39,568 bases of DNA. Origin: Kiloniellales bacterium (GTDB lineage: Bacteria; Pseudomonadota; Alphaproteobacteria; Kiloniellales; JAKSDN01). The stretch lies in the NCBI GenBank assembly GCA_028280455.1, contig JANQLT010000175.1, positions 1 to 39,568 on the forward strand, in the 5' to 3' direction. This document shows positions 25,362-33,667 of this stretch, piece after piece. The number at the start of each line of letters is the position of its first letter. The stretch's first letter is position 1. Made by a program: the position numbers and the translations under genes. The notes under the pieces are model-generated. The model saw only the letters and a list, made by a program, of their open reading frames with translations, searched no databases and was not told where the DNA came from.

Positions 25362-26288
25362 TCATTCGGCCAGCAGGCGAAAGCCGACCAGGATGTGCTT
25401 GAGATCGGCCGGCCGGGCATGGCGCGCCGCGGGCCGGCAGACGCCGCAGCCGCTGTCGTCCCAGGAGCCGCCCTTGACCACGAATCGCCCCGGATTCCCG
25501 GGGCTGGCCGTCCATTCGAAGACCTGCCCGGCGCCGTCGAGCAGGCCGTGCGGGCCCTGCCCGGCCGGAAAGCGGCCGACCGGCAGGGTGTCGAAGGGCC
25601 CCCGATCGTGGCTGTTGAGGCGCCGCGGATCCCAGTCGTCGCCCCAGGGAAAGCGGCGGCCGTCGCTGCCGCGCACCGCCTTCTCCCACTCCAGCTCGCT
25701 CGGCAAGCGCCAGCGGCGGCCGGTCTCCGCGCTCAGCCAGGCCGCATAGGCCCGGGCGTCGGCGTGGCTGACCAGGACGACCGGATGCGCCTCGCGGCCC
25801 TCGGGTGGCAGGCCTCTCGTCCAGGCGTGGCGCCGGGTGCGCTCGTAGGGGTGGATCAGCCTGTAGCCTTGCCAAGTGGCGCGGTCGACGTCGGGCGCCG
25901 GGTGGCCGGTGGCCGACAGGAAGGCCGCATACTGCCGATTGGTGATGGGCGTGACCGTGATCTCGAAGCCGGGCGTCTCGTGGCTGCCCCGCGGCCGCTC
26001 GCGCTCGTACCAGCCGCGCTCGCGAGTTCGGGAATGGCCGTAGGCCGCCTCGTCGAGCCGATAGGCCGCCTCGCGCTCGGCCCGGTCGGACCCGGCGATG
26101 AAGGGACCGGCCGGGATGGCGGCCAGCCTCGGCAGCGGCAGCTCTGCCGCCTGCAAAAGCGGCGCGCCGCAGGCCGCCAAGAGCATCGTCAAGGCAAGTG
26201 CCAGCGCCCGCGTCGTCTTGAAAGGCTCGGGTGCCGTTCCGCGCGGCAAGGCGTCAGTCGCGGACGACCAGGACCGAGCAGGTGGCAT
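25362..26288 (-). CDS. Formylglycine-generating-enzyme (SUMF1/FGE)-like lipoprotein
   Basis: 308 residues. A lipoprotein signal peptide (ALALALTMLLAAC, Cys 40) precedes a SUMF1/FGE domain: IPAGPFIAGSDRAEREAAY, ITNRQYAAFLSATGHPAPDV, RRWRLPSELEWEKAVRGSDG, GLLDGAGQVFEWT, then GGSWDDSGCGVC (273-284) and GFRLLAE. Authentic FGE carries paired cysteines near this GGS motif. Here they form CGVC (C281, C284), at slightly different spacing, so activity as a formylglycine enzyme is uncertain. The ATG at 26288 lies inside uspA; a TTG at 26249 would shorten the N-terminus and remove the overlap. Periplasmic and lipid-anchored, in an operon with a TAXI-TRAP permease, it might modify or assist an envelope protein; that is inference. 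Confidence 0.82.
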   Translation of the reverse strand: MPPARSWSSATDALPRGTAPEPFKTTRALALALTMLLAACGAPLLQAAELPLPRLAAIPAGPFIAGSDRAEREAAYRLDEAAYGHSRTRERGWYERERPRGSHETPGFEITVTPITNRQYAAFLSATGHPAPDVDRATWQGYRLIHPYERTRRHAWTRGLPPEGREAHPVVLVSHADARAYAAWLSAETGRRWRLPSELEWEKAVRGSDGRRFPWGDDWDPRRLNSHDRGPFDTLPVGRFPAGQGPHGLLDGAGQVFEWTASPGNPGRFVVKGGSWDDSGCGVCRPAARHARPADLKHILVGFRLLAE

Positions 26289-26682
26289 GGCGCACCACCC
26301 GCGCGGCGTTGGGCCCCAGCAGATAGTCCTTCAGGTCGGGCTGGTGCGAGCCCATGACGATCAGGTCGCAACCCGCCTCCTCGGCGATGCGCAGGATCTC
26401 CCGATAGATCGAGCCGTGGCCGATCTCCAGCGTCAGGTCGACGCCGGCCGGCACCGCGTCCTTCGTGAAGGCCTCGAGGCGCGCCTTGGAGTCCTCGATG
26501 GCCTTCTGCTCGTAGCCGGCCGGGAAGTAGCTGCCAACCAGGCTGGAGCCGAAATCCGGCACCACCGACATGACGATCAGCTTGGCCCCCGAAGCCTGCG
26601 CCTGGCTGACGGCAGCCTTCATGGCCTTGCCCTGGGTCTCGAGGTTGGGCAGGTCCAGGGGCAGGAGGATGGATTTGAACAT
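26254..26682 (-). CDS. Universal stress protein (UspA family, TeaD-like)
   Basis: 142 residues with the UspA fold: FKSILLPLDLPN at the start and the ATP-binding loop GSHQPDLKDYLLGPNAARVV ending in CSVLVV. This is very similar in layout to TeaD, the ATP-binding UspA protein that regulates the TeaABC ectoine TRAP transporter. AGGAG precedes the ATG. It begins 17 bp after the stop of the fused TRAP permease gene, so a regulatory role on this transporter is the natural inference. Confidence 0.9.
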   Translation of the reverse strand: MFKSILLPLDLPNLETQGKAMKAAVSQAQASGAKLIVMSVVPDFGSSLVGSYFPAGYEQKAIEDSKARLEAFTKDAVPAGVDLTLEIGHGSIYREILRIAEEAGCDLIVMGSHQPDLKDYLLGPNAARVVRHATCSVLVVRD

Positions 26683-26699
26683 CGGCGCTTCTCCTCGCC

Positions 26700-29312
26700 T
26701 CACGCCACCGCCGGGATGGGCTCTTCGCGGGCCAGCCGTCGGCGCTGCACCAGGACGACCAGGCCGAGCAGCAGCAGGGCCGGCAGCCAGAAGACCTCCT
26801 TGGGCATCCGCTCCGCGGGGATCTCCACGGCCTTGATCTCCCAGTCGAAGTCGAGGCCGGCCTTCTCGGCGGGGGAATCGAAGCCGATGGCGTCGATGTA
26901 GACCTTGCCCTCCTCCTCGCGGATCTCGAGGCCGGCGTTGTCCATCAGGCGCGCCGCGCCGTCGCCGGCCTCGCCGAGCGGCAGGCGGACGGTGGTCGAG
27001 ACCAGGTCGCCCTCGAGGTTCTCGCCCTCGACCTGCAGCCTGATCTCGCCGTCGGGCGGTGCGCTGCCGGCCCGCTCGACCAGGCTGACGGCCTCGACCT
27101 GCTCGAAGGGCGGCTCGACCATGTCCAGCCAGAAGCCTGGCCGGAACAGCGAGAAGGCGATCAGCAGCAGCGCCAGGGTTTCCCAGATCCGGTTGCGGAC
27201 GAAGAAGAAGCCCTGAGTCGCCGCGGCGAAGACCAGCATGGCGATGATCGCGCTGATCACCACCAGGACCAGGTCCCACCAGGCCTCGATGCCGATCATC
27301 AGCAGCTTGGTGTTGAAGATGAACAGGAAGGGCAGGATGGCCGTGCGGATGTCGTAGATGAAGCCCTGGATACCGGTCCTGATCGGGTCGCCGCCCGATA
27401 TCGCCGCGGCCGCGAAGGCCGCGAGTCCAACGGGTGGCGTGTCGTCCGCCAGGATGCCGAAGTAGAAGACGAAGAGGTGCACGGCGATCAGCGGCACGAC
27501 GACGCCGGCCTGGGCGCTCAAGCTGACGATGACCGGGGCCATCAGGCTGGAGACCACGATGTAGTTGGCCGTCGTCGGCAGGCCCATGCCCAGGATGATG
27601 CAGATCATCGCCGTGAACAGCAGCACCAGCATCAGGTTGCCGCCGGAGATGAACTCGACGAACTCGGTCATCACCTGGCCGATGCCGGTCAGCGTCACCG
27701 TGCCCACCACGATGCCGGCCGCCGCGGTGGCGACGCCGATGCCGATCATGTTGCGGGCGCCGGAGATCAAGCCGTTGATCAGATCGACGAAGCCCTGGCG
27801 GAAGGCACCGCCGCTTTGCCGGCCGCGGAACAGGGCCAGCAGCGGCCGATGGGTGACGACGATGCACATCATCAGCACCGTGGCGTAGAAGGCGGAGAGG
27901 CCCGGCGAGAAGCGCTCGACGGTCAGGCACCAGACCAGCACGACGATCGGCAGCAGGAAGTAGAGGCCGACCTTCACCGTCGGCCCCGGCAGGGGCAGCG
28001 AGACGATATCCGCGTTGGGATCGTCGAGCTCCAGCTCGGGGAAGCGCGCGCCGTAGGCGACCAGGGCGATGTAGGCGACGGCGATCACCGCGCAGGCGAT
28101 ATAGATCGTCGCGCCGCCGAAGGCCCCCTTTGTCCAGCCGAAGCCGTAGTAGATCACGCCGGCCAAGATGATCAGGCCGGCGAAGACGGCCGTGAAGGTG
28201 AAGATGCTCCGAACCCAGGTCGTCTCGAAGGCCCGCGGCAGGCCCGTCATCCGCGCCTTACAGGCCTCGAGGTGAACGATGTAGACCAGCGCGATATAGG
28301 AGATGATCGCCGGCAGGAAGGCGTGCTTGATGACGTCGACATAGGAGATGCCGACGTACTCGACCATCAGGAAGGCCGCCGCGCCCATGACCGGCGGGGT
28401 GAGCTGGCCGTTGGTCGAGGAGGCGACCTCCACCGCGCCCGCCTTCTCGGCCGGGAAGCCGACCCGCTTCATGAGCGGGATGGTGAAGGTGCCGGTGGTT
28501 ACCACGTTGGCGATCGAGGAGCCGGAGATCAGGCCGGTCATGCCGGAGGAGACCACGGCCGCCTTGGCCGGCCCGCCGCGCATGTGGCCGAGCAGGGAGA
28601 AGGCGACCTTGATGAAGTAGTTGCCGGCCCCCGCCCCTTCCAGGAGCGCGCCGAACAGGACGAAGAGGAACACGAAGCTGGTGGAGACGCCGAGCGCGAC
28701 GCCGAAGACACCTTCGGTCAAGAGCCATTGGTGCGACATGGCCTTGGCGAAGGAGGCGCCCTTCCACTGGATGACGTCCGGGATGAAAGGCTGGTCGCCG
28801 AAGAAGACGTAGATCAGGAAGACCGAGGCGACCACCATCAGCGGCGGGCCCAGCGCGCGGCGGGTCGCCTCCAGCAGCAGGACCATGCCGATGCCGGCGA
28901 CGACCAGGTCCTGGGTGATCGGTGCGCCCGGCCGCTCGGAAAGCTCGCGATAGAAGAGGAAGAGGTAGGCCGCGGCGAAGGCGCCGACGAGCGCGAAGAT
29001 CCAGTCGAGGATCGGAACCCGGTCGCGCGCCGAGCGCTTCAGGGCCGGAAAGGCGGTATAGGCCAGGAAGACGGCGAAGGCGAGGTGGATCGAGCGGGTC
29101 TGGGTGTCGTTCAGGACCGGCAGCACGCTGGCGAACATGAACGGCAGGGGTGAGGCGATCCAAAGCTGGAACAGGGACCAGACCAGAGCCACGCCGGCCA
29201 GGAGCTTGCCGACGGCGCCCGCCGGGTTGCGCGGCCCGGTATCCACCGATGCGACGATGTCGTCCGCGCCCGCGGGCGCCGTCGCCGTCTCGCCAGACTT
29301 CTGGTCGCTCAT
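26700..29312 (-). CDS. Fused TRAP transporter permease (DctQM fusion, TAXI type, with DUF3394 tail)
   Basis: 870 residues. An N-terminal DctQ-like part (about 30-190) is fused to a DctM-like part (about 190-720); diagnostic stretches are GMTGLISGSSIANVVTTGTF, STNGQLTPPVMGAAAFLM, GMGLPTTANYIVVSSLMAP and FGILADDTPPVGLAAF. The C-terminal extension has a membrane segment and a soluble domain (about 740-840, GFDSPAEKAGLDFDWEIKAV) of the DUF3394/PDZ-like type. Such permeases work with TAXI binding proteins, three of which are encoded immediately upstream. The stop is followed by a TeaD-like uspA gene. Confidence 0.95.
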   Translation of the reverse strand: MSDQKSGETATAPAGADDIVASVDTGPRNPAGAVGKLLAGVALVWSLFQLWIASPLPFMFASVLPVLNDTQTRSIHLAFAVFLAYTAFPALKRSARDRVPILDWIFALVGAFAAAYLFLFYRELSERPGAPITQDLVVAGIGMVLLLEATRRALGPPLMVVASVFLIYVFFGDQPFIPDVIQWKGASFAKAMSHQWLLTEGVFGVALGVSTSFVFLFVLFGALLEGAGAGNYFIKVAFSLLGHMRGGPAKAAVVSSGMTGLISGSSIANVVTTGTFTIPLMKRVGFPAEKAGAVEVASSTNGQLTPPVMGAAAFLMVEYVGISYVDVIKHAFLPAIISYIALVYIVHLEACKARMTGLPRAFETTWVRSIFTFTAVFAGLIILAGVIYYGFGWTKGAFGGATIYIACAVIAVAYIALVAYGARFPELELDDPNADIVSLPLPGPTVKVGLYFLLPIVVLVWCLTVERFSPGLSAFYATVLMMCIVVTHRPLLALFRGRQSGGAFRQGFVDLINGLISGARNMIGIGVATAAAGIVVGTVTLTGIGQVMTEFVEFISGGNLMLVLLFTAMICIILGMGLPTTANYIVVSSLMAPVIVSLSAQAGVVVPLIAVHLFVFYFGILADDTPPVGLAAFAAAAISGGDPIRTGIQGFIYDIRTAILPFLFIFNTKLLMIGIEAWWDLVLVVISAIIAMLVFAAATQGFFFVRNRIWETLALLLIAFSLFRPGFWLDMVEPPFEQVEAVSLVERAGSAPPDGEIRLQVEGENLEGDLVSTTVRLPLGEAGDGAARLMDNAGLEIREEEGKVYIDAIGFDSPAEKAGLDFDWEIKAVEIPAERMPKEVFWLPALLLLGLVVLVQRRRLAREEPIPAVA

Positions 29313-29400
29313 ACCTGTCCCCTCACTGTCCTCGTCCCCCGCCCTCTCAGCGGCACGTAAGCTCTTGCGACGTCTCCGGCCCCTCGACCCTGCCGCCGGT

Positions 29401-30363
29401 CTACATCATGCCCCGCTCTTGGAAATAGCGTTTGGCGCCCTCGTGCAGAGGCGCGGTCAGACCCTCGGTGATCATGCCCTCGGCCTCCAGCGGCTCGAAC
29501 GAGGGATGAAAGGACCTCAGGGCATCGAGCTCGTCGAACACCGCCTTGACGATGCGGTAGATCGTCTCTTCGTCGACATCGGTCGTGCTGAGCAGCGTCG
29601 CCTTGACCCCGAAGGTCTCGACCGCGTCCGGGCTGGCGGCGTAGAGATCCTTCGGTATGCGGGTGCGCACGTAGAAGGGATCGGAGTCCAGCAGCCCGTC
29701 GATCTCGGCGCCGCCGACGTCGAGCATGCGCCCGCCGCAGAGGCCGACGGCCTTCTCGATCGAAGCGCTTGGATGCCCGACCGTGTAGACTAGGGCCTGA
29801 ATCCGATCGTGACAGAGCGCCAGCACGTGCTCGGCCGCGGTCAACTCCTGGACCACCAGAAAGTCGTCCACGGTCCAGCCCTTGGCCGCCATCACCGCGT
29901 CCATGGTCGCGCGCTGGCCGGAGCCGGGGTTGCCGATGTTGACCCGCTTGCCCTTCAGCTCGTCGAAGGACCGGATCCCGGAATCCTGTCGCGCCACGAC
30001 CGTGAAGGCCTCGCTGTGCAGCGAGAACAGCGAGCGCAGGTGGTCGTAGCTCTCGTCGACGAACTCGAAGCGGCCGGTCTTGCTATAGGCCTGATAGTGG
30101 ACGTCGGACTGGACGACGCCGAGCTCGATGGCGCCGGCGCGCAGGTTGCTGACGTTGAACTGCGAGCCCTCGGTGGCTAGGGGCGCGCAGCTCATGCCGG
30201 CGTCTGCATTGTCGATGAGCCGGCAGATCGCACGACCCACCTTGAAGTAGATGCCGTTCGGGCTGCCCGTGCCGATGACGATGTCGGCCGCCCGGACGCC
30301 GCCGGTCGTGCCCAGGAGTCCCGGGAGAAAAGCCAGCACCAGAGCCGTCGCAAGGAGTCTCAT
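29401..30363 (-). CDS. TAXI-family TRAP solute-binding protein 1
   Basis: 320 residues from the ATG at 30363, chosen because GGGAGG is 8 nt upstream and a signal peptide (LLATALVLAFLPGLLG ... VRAAD) follows at once. TAXI motifs are present: [40 protein letters not shown] and YTVGHPSASIEKAV. It lies 88 bp upstream of the fused permease and is its most likely partner. TAXI proteins studied elsewhere bind glutamate, glutamine or oxo acids; the ligand here is unknown. Confidence 0.93.
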   Translation of the reverse strand: MRLLATALVLAFLPGLLGTTGGVRAADIVIGTGSPNGIYFKVGRAICRLIDNADAGMSCAPLATEGSQFNVSNLRAGAIELGVVQSDVHYQAYSKTGRFEFVDESYDHLRSLFSLHSEAFTVVARQDSGIRSFDELKGKRVNIGNPGSGQRATMDAVMAAKGWTVDDFLVVQELTAAEHVLALCHDRIQALVYTVGHPSASIEKAVGLCGGRMLDVGGAEIDGLLDSDPFYVRTRIPKDLYAASPDAVETFGVKATLLSTTDVDEETIYRIVKAVFDELDALRSFHPSFEPLEAEGMITEGLTAPLHEGAKRYFQERGMM

Positions 30364-30504
30364 GGATCGTCCCTCCCACAGTTCGTAGCCAGCCAATCGG
30401 GGCTTCCCCAAAGCCCACCGCCTCTCGGCTCGCCCGCCTAGCCACTTTATGCGGCGGCGGCAGACATCTCCTCGACTCCCCGGTCACGCAAAACAAAGGA
30501 GAAC

Positions 30505-30536
30505 GGGAAGGCAGCCTCCCCGAGGGCCGCCTTCCC
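30505..30536 (-). terminator. Terminator after TAXI protein 2
   Basis: On the minus strand a stem GGGAAGGC ... GCCTTCCC with further inner pairing is followed by a T-rich stretch ending TTTGTTTT. It begins 8 bp after the stop at 30545, so this gene probably yields a separate, abundant message. Confidence 0.7.
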
Positions 30537-30544
30537 GAACGGCG

Positions 30545-31528
30545 TTACATCCAGCCCTTCTCCTTGTAGTAGCGCGCGGCGCCATCGTGCAGCGGCGCCG
30601 ACAGGCCGTCCTTGATCATCTCTTCCGGCTTCAGGTTGGCGAAGGCCGGATGCAGCTTCTTGAAGCTGTCGAAGTTCTCGAAGACCGCCTTGACGATGAC
30701 GTAGACCACGTCCGCCGGCACGGCCGCCGAGCTGACGAAGGTGGCGCCGACGCCGAAGGTCTGGGTATCGCTATCCGAGCCCCGATACATACCGCCGGGG
30801 ATCGTCGCCGAGCGATAGTAGGAGTTGTCGGCGACCAGCTTGTCGATGGCCGCGCCGGTCACCGGCACCAGCACCGAGTCGCAAGAGGTCGTGGCTTCCT
30901 TGATCGAGCCGGAGGGATGGCCGACGGTGAAGACCATGGCGTCGATCTTGTTGTCGCAGAGCGCCTGCGACTGCTCGGCGGACTTGAGCTCGGACGCCAG
31001 GGCGAAGTCGCTGTTGCTCCAACCGAGCGCCTCCATCACCACTTCCATGGTGCCGCGCTGGCCGGAGCCCGGGTTGCCGATGTTGACCCGCTTGCCCTTG
31101 AGGTCATCGAAGGTCTTGATGCCGGCATCGGAGCGCGCCACGACGGTGAAGGGCTCCGGATGCACCGAGAAGACGGCGCGCAGATCGGAGTACTTGCCGT
31201 CCTTCTCGAACTTCGAGGTGCCGTTGTAGGCGTGGTACTGCCAGTCCGACTGGGCGACGCCGAAGTCGAGCTCGCCGGCACGGATGGTGTTGATGTTGTA
31301 GACGGAGCCGCCGGTCGACTCGACCGAGCAGCGCACGCCGTGCTCCTTGCGGCCCTTGTTCACCAAGCGGCAGATCGCGCCACCGGTCGGATAGTAGACG
31401 CCGGTCACACCGCCCGTACCGATGCTCACGAACTGCTGCTCGGCAGCCGTGCCTTCGATGGCCGTCCCGGCCAAGAAGGCAGCGCCGGCCAGCGCCGCGG
31501 CGACGGATGTGAGTGCCAATCTTTTCAT
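30545..31528 (-). CDS. TAXI-family TRAP solute-binding protein 2
   Basis: 327 residues with a signal peptide ([19 protein letters not shown], cleavage near TAA-EQ). Canonical TAXI motifs are [54 protein letters not shown] and [18 protein letters not shown] lies 8 nt before the ATG. It has its own long upstream region (31529-31844) and its own terminator, suggesting independent control. It is closer to TAXI 3 in its QSDWQYHAY segment than to TAXI 1. Confidence 0.94.
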   Translation of the reverse strand: MKRLALTSVAAALAGAAFLAGTAIEGTAAEQQFVSIGTGGVTGVYYPTGGAICRLVNKGRKEHGVRCSVESTGGSVYNINTIRAGELDFGVAQSDWQYHAYNGTSKFEKDGKYSDLRAVFSVHPEPFTVVARSDAGIKTFDDLKGKRVNIGNPGSGQRGTMEVVMEALGWSNSDFALASELKSAEQSQALCDNKIDAMVFTVGHPSGSIKEATTSCDSVLVPVTGAAIDKLVADNSYYRSATIPGGMYRGSDSDTQTFGVGATFVSSAAVPADVVYVIVKAVFENFDSFKKLHPAFANLKPEEMIKDGLSAPLHDGAARYYKEKGWM

Positions 31529-31844
31529 CGGGTTCTCTCCTGCTTCTGGCTATCTCTGAACGATCGAGGCATGGGCGCATGGCCCGGCCTCGCTTGCATG
31601 ACGCCTTGCCGTCACGCCGGGACCGCCGGCCCCGACAGAGACGCAGTCACGCAGCGATCACCGCCGATCGCTCGGCGGCCGCGCATTCGATCATTGAACG
31701 AACGTTAGCCCTGGCTCTCCCTGCATGCCTTCCGATGGTGCTTTTCGCACTTCTTGGCGGTGCACTTCGCACCTGGGGTGACCATGTTATTCAACATGGC
31801 CTAGGGCGCAAAGGCCAGTCCCTTTATTGTTTGAAACAAAGGCA
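31529..31844. promoter_or_regulatory. 316-bp control region upstream of TAXI protein 2
   Basis: No gene. GTGCTTTTCGCAC (31738-31750) and GTGCACTTCGCAC (31760-31772) are near-identical GTGC/GCAC inverted repeats exactly 22 bp apart, about two helical turns. A further palindrome CCATGTT-ATTC-AACATGG lies at 31782-31799. The stretch is clearly lower in GC than its neighbours. It reads as a regulator-binding and promoter region for the minus-strand gene starting at 31528; the regulator is not identifiable. Confidence 0.5.
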
Positions 31845-32822
31845 CTATTTCCAGCCGCGCTCGCGATAATACCGCAGCGCACCATCGTGGAACGGCGCGG
31901 AATTGCCCGATTCCACCATGGTCTCCGGCACCAGCGTGGCCAGGGCGGGGTGTTGCCCCTTGAGCTCGTCGAGCCGCTCGAAGACCTCGCGGACAACCTG
32001 ATAGACGAGATCGGCGGGCTGGTCGGCTGCGGCGACGAGGGTCGCGCGCACGCCGAAGCTGCCGACCCGATCCGGGTTGCCGCGGTAGAGCCCGCCGGCG
32101 ATGCTGGCGCGCGCGAAGAACGGCAGCCGCGCCAGCAGCGCGTCGACCGCCTCGCCCTCGACGGGGATCAGGCGCGCGAGGCAGCCCTCGGCCGCCGCCG
32201 CGACCAGGCCGCTCGGGTGGCTGGTCGGCATCACGAAGGCATCGATCAATCCCGCGCAGAGCGCTTCCACCTGGTCGTCGGGAGCCAGGTCGAGCGCTTC
32301 GCTGCGCGCCGACTCCGGCCAGCCGAACGCCAGGACGAGCGCTTCCGAGGTGCGCCGCATGGCCGAGCCGAGCGGCCCCAGGCTGACCCGCTTGCCGAGC
32401 AGGTCCGAGACCGACCCGACGCCGCTCTCGCGGGCGGCGACGATGGTGATCGGCTGTGCGTGCAGGGAGAAGAGCGAGCGCAGGCCGGCGAAGGCGGGGC
32501 CGTCCTTGGCGCCGATCGTGCCGCGGTAGGCGTGGTACTGCCAGTCCGACTGCAGCAACGCCAAGTCCAGATCGCCGGTCTTCAGGCGGCGCAGGTTCTC
32601 GGCCGAGCCGGCCGTGCTTTCGATCAGGCAACGCAGCCCATGCTCGTCGCGCTTGGCGTTGACCAGCCGGCAGACCGCGCCGCCGGCCGGGAAGTAGGCA
32701 CCGGCAACCGGCGCCGTGCCGAGCACGAAGACCGCCTCGTCGGCGGCCACCGATAGCCCGGACAGGCAGAAGACGGCGGCCAGGAGCGCGCTGCGCCACC
32801 ACGACCGCCAACGCCGGCTCAT
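31845..32822 (-). CDS. TAXI-family TRAP solute-binding protein 3 (divergent)
   Basis: 325 residues with a basic N-terminus and signal peptide (ALLAAVFCLSGLSVAAD). The TAXI fold is clear ([42 protein letters not shown]), but the usual GNPGSGQR segment reads LGPLGSAMRR, and GVAQSD reads ALLQSD. The ligand may therefore differ from that of TAXI 1 and 2. The start overlaps the BKACE stop as ATGA, so it is translationally tied to the aminotransferase-BKACE pair. It has no permease gene of its own and presumably uses the permease at 26.7-29.3 kb. Confidence 0.92.
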   Translation of the reverse strand: MSRRWRSWWRSALLAAVFCLSGLSVAADEAVFVLGTAPVAGAYFPAGGAVCRLVNAKRDEHGLRCLIESTAGSAENLRRLKTGDLDLALLQSDWQYHAYRGTIGAKDGPAFAGLRSLFSLHAQPITIVAARESGVGSVSDLLGKRVSLGPLGSAMRRTSEALVLAFGWPESARSEALDLAPDDQVEALCAGLIDAFVMPTSHPSGLVAAAAEGCLARLIPVEGEAVDALLARLPFFARASIAGGLYRGNPDRVGSFGVRATLVAAADQPADLVYQVVREVFERLDELKGQHPALATLVPETMVESGNSAPFHDGALRYYRERGWK

Positions 32823-33667
32823 CGCGGCGCCATGAGGTTGCGCGCGCCGGCCGCGTCGGCGAGCGGCCGGGCCAAGGCGGCGGCGCCGCGCGCCGCGGCG
32901 GCGACCAGGGCCGCGTTGTCCGGCGCCAGGCCGCCGTCCGGCAGGTGCAGGTTGTTCTCGAAGCCGACCCGCGCATGGCCGTCGAGGGTCATGGCGGCGA
33001 TGGCACAGGCGGTCTCGCGCCGGCCGAAGGCGCAGACCGCCCAGGGATGTCCCCGGCGATTGGCGGCGACGAAGGGTAGGAGCTCGGCCGGCCTCGACTC
33101 CTGCGTCTTGCTGTAGCGGCCGAGCACGAAGAGCAGGAAGCGCTGCCCCGCCGGGATCACGCCGCGCGTCTGCAGGTCGTCGAATCGTTCAAGCTCGTCG
33201 GCCGCGTAGAGAATGAACTGCGGCAGAATGCCCTCGGTGTCGAGCCAGGCGAGGAAGTCGGCGACCTCGCCCTCGTCGGCTCCCCCGTCCGGGTCTTCCG
33301 GCAGCAGCTCGCGCGGCGCCAGGCTGACCGCCTCCGGACGCAGGGCCCGCACCATCGCCATCTGCTCTTGCGGCTTGTAGCGGCCGACCGCCTCGCTGGT
33401 CACCTGGATCACCAGCCGGTCGCCGACGGCGGCGCGGATCGCCGCGATGGCGGCGCGATAGGCCTCGACGTCGAGGCTGTGCCCGCCCGCTTCGTCGCGC
33501 ACGTGCAAGTGGATCATGGCGGCACCGGCCTCGGCACAGGCGGCCGCGGTCGCGGCCAGCTCGGCGGGCGAGATCGGCAAGGCCGGATGGTCCGCCTTGG
33601 TCTTGCGGGCGCCGTTGGGCGCCACCGCGAGGATCACCGGCGGCAGGGAGTCGTGCGCATCGCTCAT
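32819..33667 (-). CDS. BKACE-family beta-keto acid cleavage enzyme (DUF849)
   Basis: 282 residues. Proteins of this family (prototype Kce, 3-keto-5-aminohexanoate cleavage enzyme) condense a beta-keto acid with acetyl-CoA, giving acetoacetate and a new acyl-CoA. Zinc ligands are visible: H53 and H55 in MIHLHVRDEAGGHS and E237 in VGFENNLHLPDG. APNGARKTK near the N-terminus and QVTSEAVGRY fit the TIM barrel. The ATG overlaps the aminotransferase stop, and its own stop overlaps the TAXI 3 start (both ATGA). Substrate side-chain specificity cannot be read reliably; lysine-pathway neighbours of Kce are absent. Confidence 0.92.
   Translation of the reverse strand: MSDAHDSLPPVILAVAPNGARKTKADHPALPISPAELAATAAACAEAGAAMIHLHVRDEAGGHSLDVEAYRAAIAAIRAAVGDRLVIQVTSEAVGRYKPQEQMAMVRALRPEAVSLAPRELLPEDPDGGADEGEVADFLAWLDTEGILPQFILYAADELERFDDLQTRGVIPAGQRFLLFVLGRYSKTQESRPAELLPFVAANRRGHPWAVCAFGRRETACAIAAMTLDGHARVGFENNLHLPDGGLAPDNAALVAAAARGAAALARPLADAAGARNLMAPR

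Noticed and set aside
27477..29153. 558-residue plus-strand open frame opposite the fused TRAP permease
   Set aside because: Asp/His/Gly/Arg-rich antisense shadow with no family features.
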